Assembly (NCBI GenBank): GCA_020636315.1 | Contig: JACJYA010000015.1 | Location: 124,001-188,000 of the forward strand | Direction of reading: 5' to 3' | Source: Lewinellaceae bacterium | Lineage (GTDB): Bacteria; Bacteroidota; Bacteroidia; Chitinophagales; Saprospiraceae | Length of the DNA: 64,000 bases | Shown: piece by piece, positions 53,043 through 61,941 of the stretch | Numbering within the stretch: position 1 is the stretch's first letter | Layout: each line of letters starts with the position of its first letter | The notes under the pieces: model-generated | Seen by the model: only the letters and a program-made list of their open reading frames with translations | Databases searched by the model: none | What the model was told of the DNA's origin: nothing | Made by a program: the position numbers and the translations under genes

Positions 53043-54104
53043 ATGCACGAAGCCATTCTATACGAACCATTGGAGAAAAAAGCCGTCCGCTGCACCGCGT
53101 GTAAGATCCGTTGTGTGGTAAAGGAGGGAGGAGTGGGTGTTTGCGGCGTTCGCCAGAACAAGGATGGCAAGCTTTACCTGATCGTTTACGGCAAAGCCTC
53201 GGCCGTGAATATCGACCCCATCGAAAAGAAGCCGCTTTATCATTTCCTGCCCGGAACGGAAATCTTCTCCATCGGCACTGTAGGCTGCAACTTCGCCTGC
53301 AGCTTCTGCCAGAACTGGGACCTCTCCCAGCTCGCCCGCACCCTCCGCGAACGGCTGATGAAAGAAAAACACGTCGAAGATATCGAACTGGAAGTGAAGC
53401 AATACGGTTACCATTTACCGCCCAAAAAGGTAATCGAACTTTGCCTCGAGAAAAAGGTGCCTTCCATCGCCTATACCTACAACGAGCCCGTCATCTTTTT
53501 CGAATACCTGCACGACATCTCCACCCTTGCCCGCCCTCACGGCATCCGCACCCTTTTCGTCAGCAACGGATATGAATCGGAAGAGGCGCTGGATATGGCA
53601 AGCGGCTATCTCGACGCCATGAACATCGACCTGAAATCCTTCCGCGATAATTTCTACAAGAAGATCTGCAAGGCGCGCCTGCAACCGGTGCTCGATACCA
53701 TTCAGGAGGTACACAAAAGAGGCATTTGGCTGGAAGTGACCACCCTGGTCATTCCGGGGCAGAACGACTCCGAAGCCGAGCTGAAGGACATCGCCGCGTT
53801 CATCGCTTCGGTCGATAAAAATATCCCCTGGCACATTTCGGCCTTCTTCCCCGCCTATAAGATGAAGGACGTGCCGCCGACGAGCCGGGCCGCCCTGGAA
53901 AAAGCTTACGACATTGGCCTTGAAGCGGACCTGAACTACATTTATCTGGGCAACATACAGGACGAAAAGCGGTCCGCCACCTACTGCCCCAATTGCGGAG
54001 CCGCCCTGATCCGCCGTTCGGGATACCGCCCGTGGATCGAAAGCACCTTCGAGAATGGCGCCTGTACCCGTTGCCGAACCCAAATCCCTGGCGTATGGCA
54101 GTAA
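53043..54104 (+). CDS. amrS: AmmeMemoRadiSam system radical SAM enzyme
   Basis: 353 aa. N-terminal zinc-like Cys block (VRCTACKIRC, VGVCGVRQN), then radical SAM motif VGCNFACSFCQNWDLSQ with CxxxCxxC, and downstream AYTYNEPVIFFEYLHD, TLFVSNGYES, NIDLKSF, TLVIPGQNDS and WHISAFFPAYK, all typical of the AmrS/PflA-like enzymes. A C-terminal zinc ribbon (YCPNCG, CTRCRTQ) is present. The AmmeMemoRadiSam triad usually also has an AMMECR1 and a Memo protein; the Memo-like gene overlaps its end by ten bases. Confidence 0.93.
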   Translation: MHEAILYEPLEKKAVRCTACKIRCVVKEGGVGVCGVRQNKDGKLYLIVYGKASAVNIDPIEKKPLYHFLPGTEIFSIGTVGCNFACSFCQNWDLSQLARTLRERLMKEKHVEDIELEVKQYGYHLPPKKVIELCLEKKVPSIAYTYNEPVIFFEYLHDISTLARPHGIRTLFVSNGYESEEALDMASGYLDAMNIDLKSFRDNFYKKICKARLQPVLDTIQEVHKRGIWLEVTTLVIPGQNDSEAELKDIAAFIASVDKNIPWHISAFFPAYKMKDVPPTSRAALEKAYDIGLEADLNYIYLGNIQDEKRSATYCPNCGAALIRRSGYRPWIESTFENGACTRCRTQIPGVWQ

Positions 54105-54871
54105 AAACCAGAAAATCGGCCGTCTCCGGCCAGTTCTATCCGGCGGACGGAGGAAAGTTGCTCAGCACTATCGCCGGGTTGTTGGAACAGGCGTCGGTCC
54201 AACCAGCCCCGGAAGGCCCGCTCAAGGCGCTGATCGTCCCTCATGCCGGGTACGTTTACTCCGGACAAGTGGCCGCTTACGCTTATGCCTTATTGAAAAA
54301 TGAAAGTGAAAGATGGAAAAGAGTAGTAGCTATTGGCCCGGCCCACACCGTACTGATGCATCATCTGGCCACCGACCCCAACGACTACTGGGAGACGCCC
54401 GTGGGTAAGGTGAGTATTCTTCACGATGGGTTTATTGCTCAGGAATCCGCCCATATCAATGAGCACAGCCTGGAAGTACAGCTTCCCTTTCTGCAATACG
54501 TGCTCGCCGATTTCCGTTTCCTTCCCCTCATCGCCGGGAAGATCACCCCCAAAGATTACTGCCGGGCGGTAGAGGATGCCCTCGGCGAAGACGGCCTTCT
54601 GCTCATCAGTTCCGACCTCAGCCACTTCTACGACTACGATACCGCCTGCGAGCTCGACCAGGCCACCAACCGGGCTATCGAATCGCTGGATTACCAGGCC
54701 ATGGAACAAAAAGGTATCGCCTGTGGCAAGATCCCCATCCTGATCGCGCTGGACATTGCCCGCCGGAAGGGTTGGAAGTGCCGGTTGCTGAACTACTGCA
54801 ACTCGGGAGATGTCAGTCATCGGTATGACTCCGTAGTGGGGTATGCCAGCTTTGGGTTCTTTGGATCATAG
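54095..54871 (+). CDS. amrB: AmmeMemoRadiSam system protein B (Memo-like)
   Basis: 258 aa from the ATG at 54095, which overlaps the AmrS stop. It has the Memo family blocks: SAVSGQFYPADGGKL, IVPHAGYVYSGQVAAYAYAL, AIGPAHT, INEHSLEVQLPFLQY, LISSDLSHFYDYD and VGYASFGFF. Conserved histidines in PHAGY, GPAH and SDLSHF and a Cys near 230 (LNYCNSGD) correspond to the iron-binding pocket of Memo. Operates with AmrS; an AMMECR1 gene is not in the window. Transcription ends near a shared terminator region at 54905. Confidence 0.93.
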   Translation: MAVKTRKSAVSGQFYPADGGKLLSTIAGLLEQASVQPAPEGPLKALIVPHAGYVYSGQVAAYAYALLKNESERWKRVVAIGPAHTVLMHHLATDPNDYWETPVGKVSILHDGFIAQESAHINEHSLEVQLPFLQYVLADFRFLPLIAGKITPKDYCRAVEDALGEDGLLLISSDLSHFYDYDTACELDQATNRAIESLDYQAMEQKGIACGKIPILIALDIARRKGWKCRLLNYCNSGDVSHRYDSVVGYASFGFFGS

Positions 54872-54904
54872 AATGGGCAACTCCTTTGATTTGGTCATAC
54901 GGGA

Positions 54905-54948
54905 ATAAAAAAGCCCGGTTCCCACTGTCTATGGCAGGAACCGGGCTT
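54905..54948 (-). terminator. Intrinsic terminator for the minus-strand NTF2-like gene
   Basis: Perfect 12-base stem AAGCCCGGTTCC (54911-54922) with its complement (54937-54948), 14-base loop. Read on the minus strand it is followed by TTTTTTATT, a classical rho-independent terminator for the gene at 54967-55452. It also sits 40 bases after the convergent amrB and could serve both. Confidence 0.85.
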
Positions 54949-54966
54949 CAGAAAAGATAGCCTTTT

Positions 54967-55452
54967 CTAATCCTTGGCAGGTGCATCCGGCGCCTTCAGC
55001 TCATAGCCCATCTGCATCATCAGGGAAAGGGAATTCATCTCCTCCCATTCCTCAGCGACTTTACCGTCAACGATCTTATAGATGGTGATTCCCGTAACGC
55101 TCACCTTTTGGGGAGAGCCAACCGGCGTCCCCTTTCCTTCCCAGCGTACTATGGCGTAATCACCATTACAGATGACATCAATGTTTTTGCCTTCCGCATC
55201 GGGAATGTTCTTGTAAAATTCGGCGGCACGGGATTTGATCTGATCCACCCCTTTTTCCGGCCCCTGCTGCGTATGCCGGACGGCATCGGCTTTGTATGCT
55301 TCCGCCAGCAGGTCCACATTTTTTTCCATCATGGCTTTGTCCAGCTTATCCAGCAGTGCCTGGTGTTTGCAATCCTGGGCGGAAAGGGTAAAGGAAAGAA
55401 TGGTAAGCAGAAGGAGCGTGAAGGCTCCTTTGAGAAGATATTCGTTCTTCAT
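54967..55452 (-). CDS. Secreted NTF2/SnoaL-like protein
   Basis: 161 aa from the ATG at 55452, with a signal peptide ending FTLSAQ. The mature part is a single SnoaL/ketosteroid-isomerase-like fold: helix LLDKLDKAMMEKNVDLLAEAYKADAVRHT (in parts), central QIKSRAAEFYKNIPD and strands DVICNGDYAIVRWEGKGT (in parts), VSVTGITIYKIVDGKVAEEWEEMN (in parts). Such proteins bind small hydrophobic ligands or act as isomerases and hydrolases. The alternative start at 55485 would precede the signal with 11 polar residues. It is followed by a strong terminator and stands alone. Confidence 0.78.
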   Translation of the reverse strand: MKNEYLLKGAFTLLLLTILSFTLSAQDCKHQALLDKLDKAMMEKNVDLLAEAYKADAVRHTQQGPEKGVDQIKSRAAEFYKNIPDAEGKNIDVICNGDYAIVRWEGKGTPVGSPQKVSVTGITIYKIVDGKVAEEWEEMNSLSLMMQMGYELKAPDAPAKD

Positions 55453-55623
55453 GGTACAGGGTTTTAAGTTAAAAATCCAATCCAATATACAAAGGCCGGC
55501 CGGGAAGTGAGAACCAATGCTAATATTTAAATTTAGCTAACCCGTAGGGTGTACCTCGATTTTCAGTAGAAAAAACTTTAGCTTAGTAACCTCTAAATAC
55601 TCAAGACAATTCATCGCTTTACC

Positions 55624-58113
55624 ATGGCCAAGACAAAGAACAGCGGAAAACAAAAAAAGAAGAAAGCCAAACGCATCAGTTACCACAAACAACCTGAGGA
55701 AATGAGCCTGCGGGAGTGGCAGATCGGCCTTCGCCGGCAATTCGGAAAGGAGCAGGGCTTCGAACTTGCCAACCTCGGGGGCCATCCGGTATGGTCTGAT
55801 TTTACGGTAAGCAACCCCGAACGCAATACGGTTTACCGGCTGGCCCTGCGCGGCCAGGAGCCCGGCGACAATTTCTGCTCCTGTCTCGACTTCCGAACCA
55901 ACGGCCTGGGCACCTGCAAGCACATCGAATGGGCCCTGCACAAGTTATATAACACCTACGGCAATAAACAGCATTTCAAAAAACCGCCCCCCGAACGGGC
56001 CTATACTTCCCTTTACCTCCACTATGGCGAGGAGCGCAGCCTGCGCCTGCGCATCGGCACGGAAAAGGCCGAAGCGTTCCGGGAGTTGGCCAAAGGTTAC
56101 TTCGACGAGGAAGGAGCCTTGTTTCCTCACGCTTATCTGGAAATTGACCGGTTCCTGGACGCGGCCCGCCAGTTGTCCCCCGATTTTCGCTGCTACCCCG
56201 ACGCCCTGGATTTCGTCATCCAGAAAAGAGACGATGCCCGCCGCCATCTGCTCGCTGACCGGCTGGACAATGACCCGAACAGCCTGAAAGAGCTTATTAA
56301 CACGCAGCTTTTCCCCTATCAGCGCGAGGGAGTGCTCTTCGCCCTCCGCGCCGGCCGCTGCCTGCTGGCCGACGAGATGGGGCTGGGAAAGACCATTCAG
56401 GCCATCGCCGCTGCCGAGCTTTACCGCCGGGAGCTGGGCATCGGTTCGGTTATGATCATCTGCCCGACTTCCCTCAAATACCAGTGGAGGTCAGAGATCC
56501 GCAAGTTTACCGACAGCCCCGTATCGGTTATCGAAGGGCCGATGCACAAACGCCGGGAGCAATATTTGAATGACGAAAATTTCTACAAGGTCATCACCTA
56601 TAATATCGTAGCCCGAGATTACGCCTACATCAACCAGAGCCGGCCCGACCTGATCATCCTCGACGAGGCCCAGCGCATCAAAAACTGGGACACCAAGATC
56701 GCCCGGGCCGTCAAACGCCTGGAAGCTCCTTACCGCATCGCCCTAACCGGTACGCCTCTGGAGAACAAGCTGGAAGACCTCTATTCCATCGTCCAGTTTC
56801 TCGACCAGCACCTGCTAGGGCCGCTCTACCTGCTGCTGCACCGTCATCAGGTAAAAGACGAGGCCGGCGCTGTACGAGGCTACCGCCGCCTGGATGAGAT
56901 CAACGAGAAGCTGAAGCACGTGATGATCCGCCGCCGCAAACGGGAGGTGCTCAAACAATTGCCCGAACGCATCGACCAGCACCTGCTGGTGCCGATGACG
57001 CCCAGTCAGATGGAGCTGCACAACAGTTATGAATCCGATGTGGCCCAACTTGTGGCCAAGTGGCGCCGCCTCGGCTTCCTCAAAGAACAGGACCGCCAGC
57101 GCCTCCTCAGCTGCCTCAACCTGATGCGCATGAGTTGCGACAGCACCTATCTGGTTGACCAGCACACCCGCCATGACACCAAGATCAGCGAGCTGTTCTA
57201 CATCCTCGAAGAACGCCTGGCCGAACCGGAGGAAAAAGTCGTGATCTTCAGCCAGTGGGAACGCATGACCCGCATCGTTTCTCAGGAACTGGAGGAACGG
57301 GAGGTGGAATATGCTTACCTGCACGGTGGCGTCCCCAGCACCAAGCGGGGCGAACTGCTCGACCGCTTCCGCGAGGACGACAACTGCCGCGTCTTCCTGT
57401 CCACCGATGCCGGAGGCCTGGGCCTCAACCTCCAAAAGGCCGCCCTGGTGATCAACCTCGACATCCCCTGGAATCCCGCGGTACTCGAACAACGCATTGC
57501 CCGCATCTTCCGGCTGGGGCAAAAACGGCAGGTTCAGGTCATTAACCTGATCTCCGAAGGCACCATTGAACACCGCATGTTGTCCACCCTCAAATTCAAA
57601 TCCTCCCTGGCCGACGCCGTACTGGATGCCGTAGAAGATTCGGTATTCATGAGCGACCGCAAATTCCGCGATTTTATGGAAAACCTCGAGAAGGTGGCTA
57701 CTCCCGCCGAACCCAGCGAAGCAGTAGAGGTAGGCAGCGACTCCGACCTGGAAGTCCCTCAGGGCGCTCCTGCCACAGCACCGGAAGAGGAAGCTCCCGT
57801 AACAGCCGAAGACTGGCGTGAGGAAGAACCGGAACCGGTTAAAGAACCGTCCGCCCCGTCTCCCCGGCAACCCAAAGGAGAACCGCTCGGCGCAGGTGGC
57901 GGCAGCCCACGAGAGCTGATCAGCCAGGGAGTCAGCTTCCTTGGCCGCCTCGCCCAGACGCTGGCCGACGAGAAGGCTACTCAGCAGTTGGTGAATGAGA
58001 TCACGGAGAAGGACGAGTCGACAGGACAAACTTACCTCAAGATCCCGGTGGAAAGCGATGAGGTAGTAAGGAATGCAGTGAAGTTGCTTGGGGGGCTGCT
58101 GGGCCGGTTGTAG
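55624..58113 (+). CDS. SWIM zinc finger - SNF2 family helicase
   Basis: 829 aa. A short basic N-terminus, then a SWIM zinc finger near residues 75-105 (FCSCLDFRTNGLGTCKHIEW). The SNF2 ATPase core follows: Walker A LADEMGLGKTIQ, motif Ia SVMIICPTSLKYQW, Walker B DLIILDEAQ, motif III ALTGTPLEN, and C-terminal lobe motifs VVIFSQWERMTRIV, YAYLHGGVPSTKR, FLSTDAGGLGLNLQ, and QRIARIFRLGQ. The last ~180 residues are acidic, low-complexity and then a helix. SNF2 enzymes of this kind (HepA/DrmD-like) move DNA or RNA-polymerase complexes; a defence role cannot be read off alone since no methylase, nuclease or DrmABC genes are adjacent. Confidence 0.9.
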   Translation: MAKTKNSGKQKKKKAKRISYHKQPEEMSLREWQIGLRRQFGKEQGFELANLGGHPVWSDFTVSNPERNTVYRLALRGQEPGDNFCSCLDFRTNGLGTCKHIEWALHKLYNTYGNKQHFKKPPPERAYTSLYLHYGEERSLRLRIGTEKAEAFRELAKGYFDEEGALFPHAYLEIDRFLDAARQLSPDFRCYPDALDFVIQKRDDARRHLLADRLDNDPNSLKELINTQLFPYQREGVLFALRAGRCLLADEMGLGKTIQAIAAAELYRRELGIGSVMIICPTSLKYQWRSEIRKFTDSPVSVIEGPMHKRREQYLNDENFYKVITYNIVARDYAYINQSRPDLIILDEAQRIKNWDTKIARAVKRLEAPYRIALTGTPLENKLEDLYSIVQFLDQHLLGPLYLLLHRHQVKDEAGAVRGYRRLDEINEKLKHVMIRRRKREVLKQLPERIDQHLLVPMTPSQMELHNSYESDVAQLVAKWRRLGFLKEQDRQRLLSCLNLMRMSCDSTYLVDQHTRHDTKISELFYILEERLAEPEEKVVIFSQWERMTRIVSQELEEREVEYAYLHGGVPSTKRGELLDRFREDDNCRVFLSTDAGGLGLNLQKAALVINLDIPWNPAVLEQRIARIFRLGQKRQVQVINLISEGTIEHRMLSTLKFKSSLADAVLDAVEDSVFMSDRKFRDFMENLEKVATPAEPSEAVEVGSDSDLEVPQGAPATAPEEEAPVTAEDWREEEPEPVKEPSAPSPRQPKGEPLGAGGGSPRELISQGVSFLGRLAQTLADEKATQQLVNEITEKDESTGQTYLKIPVESDEVVRNAVKLLGGLLGRL

Positions 58114-58167
58114 GTTATTATCCGGAGCCTTTTCTGTTTATTTTTTTCGCACAGAGAACTTCATTAT

Positions 58168-59388
58168 ATGGAAACCAAGCGCAAATTTCTGTTTCTTTTG
58201 TCCATTCTGATCATTTTACTGGCTTTCCCTTTCTGTAAAAGTACCAGCCCAGCAGTATCTTCTCTGACCGGAGAGGAAACTACGGTTCCTGACGAAGCCA
58301 TTTTTCAGTCCGTACTGCAGAAGCGGCTGGAGGAAGCAGAACGGCCCGCTCCCAAGGCCAATAACCCCTCGTCCGGGTTCGCCATGGGCGAAACAGGGCA
58401 GGGGCAGTCGAAATTTTCAGAAGTGCCGGTTTATTATGCTACCGACCGGGAGCCTACCGGTAACAACGGCCCCTACGGCTTCTACGGTGGGAAGCGAAGC
58501 AGTACGGGGCTTCGGTTTGGAAGGTGTATGGTCACCATCCCCAAGATCCATGAGATCGGCGAGATCGAACGGCCGTCGTGGTGGAGCCTGGAGTTTGCGG
58601 AAGATCCGGGAGAGCACATCATTTTAAAAGAGATAAGCCCTTTGCAGGAGAATGATTTTTTTTCGGAGCTCAACCTGAAAGCCCGCCTGGCAGACAAGCA
58701 GGAGGCCCTGGTCTTCATCCACGGATACAACACCTCCTTTGACGAAGCGGCGTTAAGAGCTGCACAGGTGGCTTACGATGTGAGCTTCGCAGGAGTTCCC
58801 ATCCTCTACAGTTGGCCATCACAGGGCACGCTGATCGGCTATTGGGAAGATGGAGAGAACAATGCCTGGTCTGTACCCCACCTCGAGTATTTCCTGGAAG
58901 AGCTGGCTAAGCAAAATTGCTGGGAAAAGATCCACATCATTGCTCACAGCATGGGCAACCGGACGCTTACCAAGTCGCTAATCGCCCTGGCCAGAAAAAA
59001 CCCGCAAAAGCCTTTGTTCGGGCAGGTCATCCTGGCTGCCCCGGATGTAAACGCAAGGGAATTTGTCCAGGAAATTGCCCCTATGATCCGGCAAACAGCC
59101 AGCAACGTAACGCTTTACGCTTCCTCCAAAGATAAGGCCCTGGCTCTTTCCAAACAGTTTAACCACGTTCCCCGGGCCGGAGAAGCCGGAGAGAACCTCG
59201 TCGTAGTGGAAACTATTGAAACGGTCGATGCCTCCTCTATCGATACCGACTTCCTGGGCCATACCTATTTTGCCAATACCTGGTTGCTGATACAAGACCT
59301 GTATGAAGTGATCAACAAAGGCTGGAATGCAGAAAAACGGGCATTGAAGGACAGGAAAAAAGGCAACAGGAGATATTGGGCTTTTTAA
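58168..59388 (+). CDS. DUF900-family alpha/beta-hydrolase, probable lipoprotein
   Basis: 406 aa. N-terminal segment KFLFLLSILIILLAFPFCKS gives a possible lipobox (AFPFC). Hydrolase features: EALVFIHGYNTSFDEAALRAAQ (in parts) with the oxyanion loop, ILYSWPSQG, and nucleophile elbow IIAHSMGNR with the catalytic Ser, then VILAAPDVN for the acid region and GHTYFA for the His. The family (DUF900) is of unknown substrate; many are secreted lipases/esterases. It lies 54 bases after the SNF2 gene on the same strand. Confidence 0.8.
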   Translation: METKRKFLFLLSILIILLAFPFCKSTSPAVSSLTGEETTVPDEAIFQSVLQKRLEEAERPAPKANNPSSGFAMGETGQGQSKFSEVPVYYATDREPTGNNGPYGFYGGKRSSTGLRFGRCMVTIPKIHEIGEIERPSWWSLEFAEDPGEHIILKEISPLQENDFFSELNLKARLADKQEALVFIHGYNTSFDEAALRAAQVAYDVSFAGVPILYSWPSQGTLIGYWEDGENNAWSVPHLEYFLEELAKQNCWEKIHIIAHSMGNRTLTKSLIALARKNPQKPLFGQVILAAPDVNAREFVQEIAPMIRQTASNVTLYASSKDKALALSKQFNHVPRAGEAGENLVVVETIETVDASSIDTDFLGHTYFANTWLLIQDLYEVINKGWNAEKRALKDRKKGNRRYWAF

Positions 59389-59458
59389 TGAGAAATTCCA
59401 GGGAAAAATGTCGGGCGCTGCAGTGCCGCAGGCAGAGATTTGATATTCCAGGCAAGAA

Positions 59459-59485
59459 GGAAGGCACTTTGGAAGTGTGCCTTCC
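59459..59485. terminator. Short hairpin after the hydrolase gene
   Basis: GGAAGGCAC (59459-59467) pairs with GTGCCTTCC (59477-59485), a 9-base stem and 9-base loop. There is no T-run after it; it sits 70 bases past the hydrolase stop and 89 before the barrel gene's 3' end, so it might end either. Confidence 0.4.
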
Positions 59486-59574
59486 ATCTGATTCCCATGA
59501 TCAGTTTAGCAGCTCCGCCAATATACTTTCCAGCTGTTCCGCGGCCACATTATTGGCAATTATTTTCCCGGCCA

Positions 59575-60273
59575 CTAAAATTTTACGCCTACACTCAACT
59601 GCAGGTAACTGGCATTCAGCTCTGTAGTGCCAACAGTATTTTCCTGATAGCGAAACCCTAATGCTCCGACGAACGCCAGGTTGGGGCTCACCGAGCGCTG
59701 TATGCCGCCGCCGATGCCCGCCATCAGGCCGCCGTCGGTATTTTTTTCCAGCACACCAAGGCCGAACCCCAGGTTGCCATAAAAGAAGGGCGCCCACTCC
59801 GAAAGAGACGGGTAAACGCGAACGTCGGCGTAGAGCGGCACCAGTTCGTAATCGCCGTAACCCTCAATGCCGATCCCGACCCCCAGGCTTATATTCCGGT
59901 TTACGTGAAAGCCATTGACCGTGTAAATGGCAAAGTAATCTTCGTTGTTGTCGGCATCACCAACCGTGCCCACTCCGAAGCCGTAGCCAAGGGAGGTAAT
60001 ATTGGTATAACCCTGGCCTTTATACACGAATACCTTGTTTTTGAGGTTGTCATGCTGCATCTCTTCCCGGGCCACGCGGCTCACTTCATCCGCAGAGAAG
60101 GTATAGACATCGCTTTCGGTGGTCATGATCTGCACTCCATCGGCATCGAGAGGCTTAATGATGGAGCCTCTGACAACGCGGCCGTCTTTGAGGTAAACCA
60201 CATCAATTTTGTCCTGGCCATAAGCCCAAATAGCTGAGCAGGCCATAATAAGGGTAAGTAGGATCGTTTTCAT
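59575..60273 (-). CDS. Outer-membrane beta-barrel protein with an N-terminal DGRVVRG strand domain
   Basis: 232 aa with a signal peptide (MKTILLTLIMACSAIWAYGQ). Residues about 22-75 are a small strand domain (VVYLKDGRVVRGSIIKPL, SADEVSRVAREEM) seen in Bacteroidota surface proteins that begin with DxVxLKDGSxxxG. The rest is an eight-stranded-barrel-like run of aromatic/glycine strands (YTNITSLGYGFGVGTVG, GLMAGIGGGIQRSV, ASYLQLSVGVKF), ending in Phe as is usual for BAM substrates. Its ATG overlaps the stop of the COG3014-like gene, so it is the last gene of that envelope cluster. Confidence 0.75.
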   Translation of the reverse strand: MKTILLTLIMACSAIWAYGQDKIDVVYLKDGRVVRGSIIKPLDADGVQIMTTESDVYTFSADEVSRVAREEMQHDNLKNKVFVYKGQGYTNITSLGYGFGVGTVGDADNNEDYFAIYTVNGFHVNRNISLGVGIGIEGYGDYELVPLYADVRVYPSLSEWAPFFYGNLGFGLGVLEKNTDGGLMAGIGGGIQRSVSPNLAFVGALGFRYQENTVGTTELNASYLQLSVGVKF

Positions 60274-61787
60274 GGCAGAATTGTTTTTTCGGATGGTTGA
60301 ATAACCCGTGAATCGGGCGTGATCACATTGCGGACAGTGAGTCCGCCTTCCCCCTGAAGGAAAAAACTGTACTCTTCCATCCGCTGGTGGTATTGGTTGT
60401 AAAAGCAGATCTTTATTTCGTTTGGCCCTTTTTTTAAAGGGATGCGCTGGTAATAGATCTCGGCCGGGAGCGATTGCCAGGAGCGAATATCCGCCCGTTC
60501 GGTTACGGCGTTGATGATGTCCATGGCGCCGCCCAGGATCTGGCCGGCGGTATCTGAGTATTCGTCTTCTTTATCTTTCTTTTTTTCATCTTTTTCACCC
60601 TTCTCACCCTCATCGTCTTTATCCTTCTTTTTGGTTTTGATCGACCGAAGGGAAGCTTCCACCGCCTCTTTGGCGGCAAGCCGGACCAGGGCACTGGCCA
60701 GTTCCCGGTGAAAGCGGTCGCGAAGCGACTGTTCAGCTACCTCATTGAGGTCTTCGACCAGTTCCATGGGCCGGGAGCCGCCGGGGTAGTTTACCTGGGC
60801 GGAATGCAGGGGGTAAATCCGCCGCTGAAAAGACGGAAGGGCCAGGCGGATGTTGTTGACGCCTTCAAAACCATTGTACTGATGATATGCCTCCGGCCCA
60901 ATGTCATATTCCAGGCCCAGCTGTTCGTTGACAAAGCACAATTCCGAACGATCGCCCGAACGCAATACGGCAAACCCAAGGTTCACCTCCTCCTTAACCG
61001 GCCCTTGTCCGTTTTCCCAGAATAGGGCAAGCGTACCGCCATTGCCATTCTCCGTTCCGCAGTCGGGCCTCAGCAACCGCTGAAAGTAGGCGGCCTCATC
61101 GTTGAACCCCGTCAGTTCGGCCATGCGCACCAGGTCGCATTTGAGCTGCTCAGGCATCTGTACGCCCATGTAGGGAACCACCTTCCCCTCCTCGATGAAT
61201 AGCTCGGCAGCGTTTCGATAGGCGATGAAGGCATTGTTCCATTCGCCGTTCATTTCATAGCTCAGGCCCATAGTGATGTGGCCCAGCACGTCATCGTGGT
61301 ATTTGAGCGGCTTGTCCGGCACCGCATCGTTGAGCTCCTGCAGGCGGATGTTGGTACGGCGGGCTTCCACCCGGGCAGCAGGCACATCATTGAGTTCCAG
61401 ATAGTTCAGGCTCTTCAGGTAATGTACAGCAATGTTCTCGAAGTACTCCGTTCGGTAGGGCAGCACCCGGGGGTTGCTGACCATGGCCAGCCCCTGTGCT
61501 CCAAGGGAAGCGCGCCGGTCTTCGATCAGATAATCGGCCTGGTTGAGATATTCATTGCTTTCTTCCAGACGGCCCTGCATGCGTGCCAGGGCGCCCAACT
61601 CCAGATAGTACAGAACCTTATTGCGGCTTTTCTGGTAGAAACTCTTCTTCTCTATAATACGGGCAGCTCCTTCGAGGTCGGACTGTTCCAGCTTCTGGTT
61701 GTACAAGAGCCGGTAGTGCTCGAAAGAAGCACAGGAAGAAACACTCCACACCAGAACGAGCCCATATAGAATGTACGCATATCTCAT
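60270..61787 (-). CDS. COG3014-like TPR lipoprotein
   Basis: 505 aa. A lipobox is at VSSCASF. Residues about 25-230 hold TPR-like helices (EGAARIIEKKSFYQKSRNKVLYYLELGALARMQG in parts, DDVLGHITMGLSYEMNGEWNNAFIAYRNA in parts). A charged low-complexity linker (KTKKKDKDDEGEKG...) sits near 395-425. The last ~120 residues include strands (YQRIPLKKGPNEIKICFY) and may be a second domain. The gene pairs with the LpoB-like gene upstream and the barrel gene downstream. COG3014 genes usually lie beside lpoB in envelope clusters; function unknown. Confidence 0.7.
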   Translation of the reverse strand: MRYAYILYGLVLVWSVSSCASFEHYRLLYNQKLEQSDLEGAARIIEKKSFYQKSRNKVLYYLELGALARMQGRLEESNEYLNQADYLIEDRRASLGAQGLAMVSNPRVLPYRTEYFENIAVHYLKSLNYLELNDVPAARVEARRTNIRLQELNDAVPDKPLKYHDDVLGHITMGLSYEMNGEWNNAFIAYRNAAELFIEEGKVVPYMGVQMPEQLKCDLVRMAELTGFNDEAAYFQRLLRPDCGTENGNGGTLALFWENGQGPVKEEVNLGFAVLRSGDRSELCFVNEQLGLEYDIGPEAYHQYNGFEGVNNIRLALPSFQRRIYPLHSAQVNYPGGSRPMELVEDLNEVAEQSLRDRFHRELASALVRLAAKEAVEASLRSIKTKKKDKDDEGEKGEKDEKKKDKEDEYSDTAGQILGGAMDIINAVTERADIRSWQSLPAEIYYQRIPLKKGPNEIKICFYNQYHQRMEEYSFFLQGEGGLTVRNVITPDSRVIQPSEKTILP

Positions 61788-61941
61788 AGGTGGCGGGGTT
61801 TAGGACGGTACAACTTGCATGGCTTGGGTTCCAAACTTCCGGAGGCCGGCAAATCAACCCGGCTCAAAGAGGCAGTAACCAACAATCATCTTTTGCTTCA
61901 AAGGTAGAACTCCCGAAGAAGCTTTCTTTCCACCTGAATGG

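Noticed and set aside
53043..54871. AmrS as a pyruvate formate-lyase activase
   Set aside because: No formate-lyase gene nearby, and the N-terminal Cys block plus overlapping Memo gene indicate the AmmeMemoRadiSam system.
56815..58029. A 404-residue minus-strand frame in the SNF2 gene
   Set aside because: Antisense reading of a GC-rich helicase; no motifs, whereas the plus strand has all SNF2 motifs.
55624..58113. SNF2 helicase as part of a DISARM or similar defence system
   Set aside because: No methyltransferase, DrmA/B/C, PLD or nuclease genes are adjacent; a SWIM-SNF2 protein alone is common in Bacteroidota.
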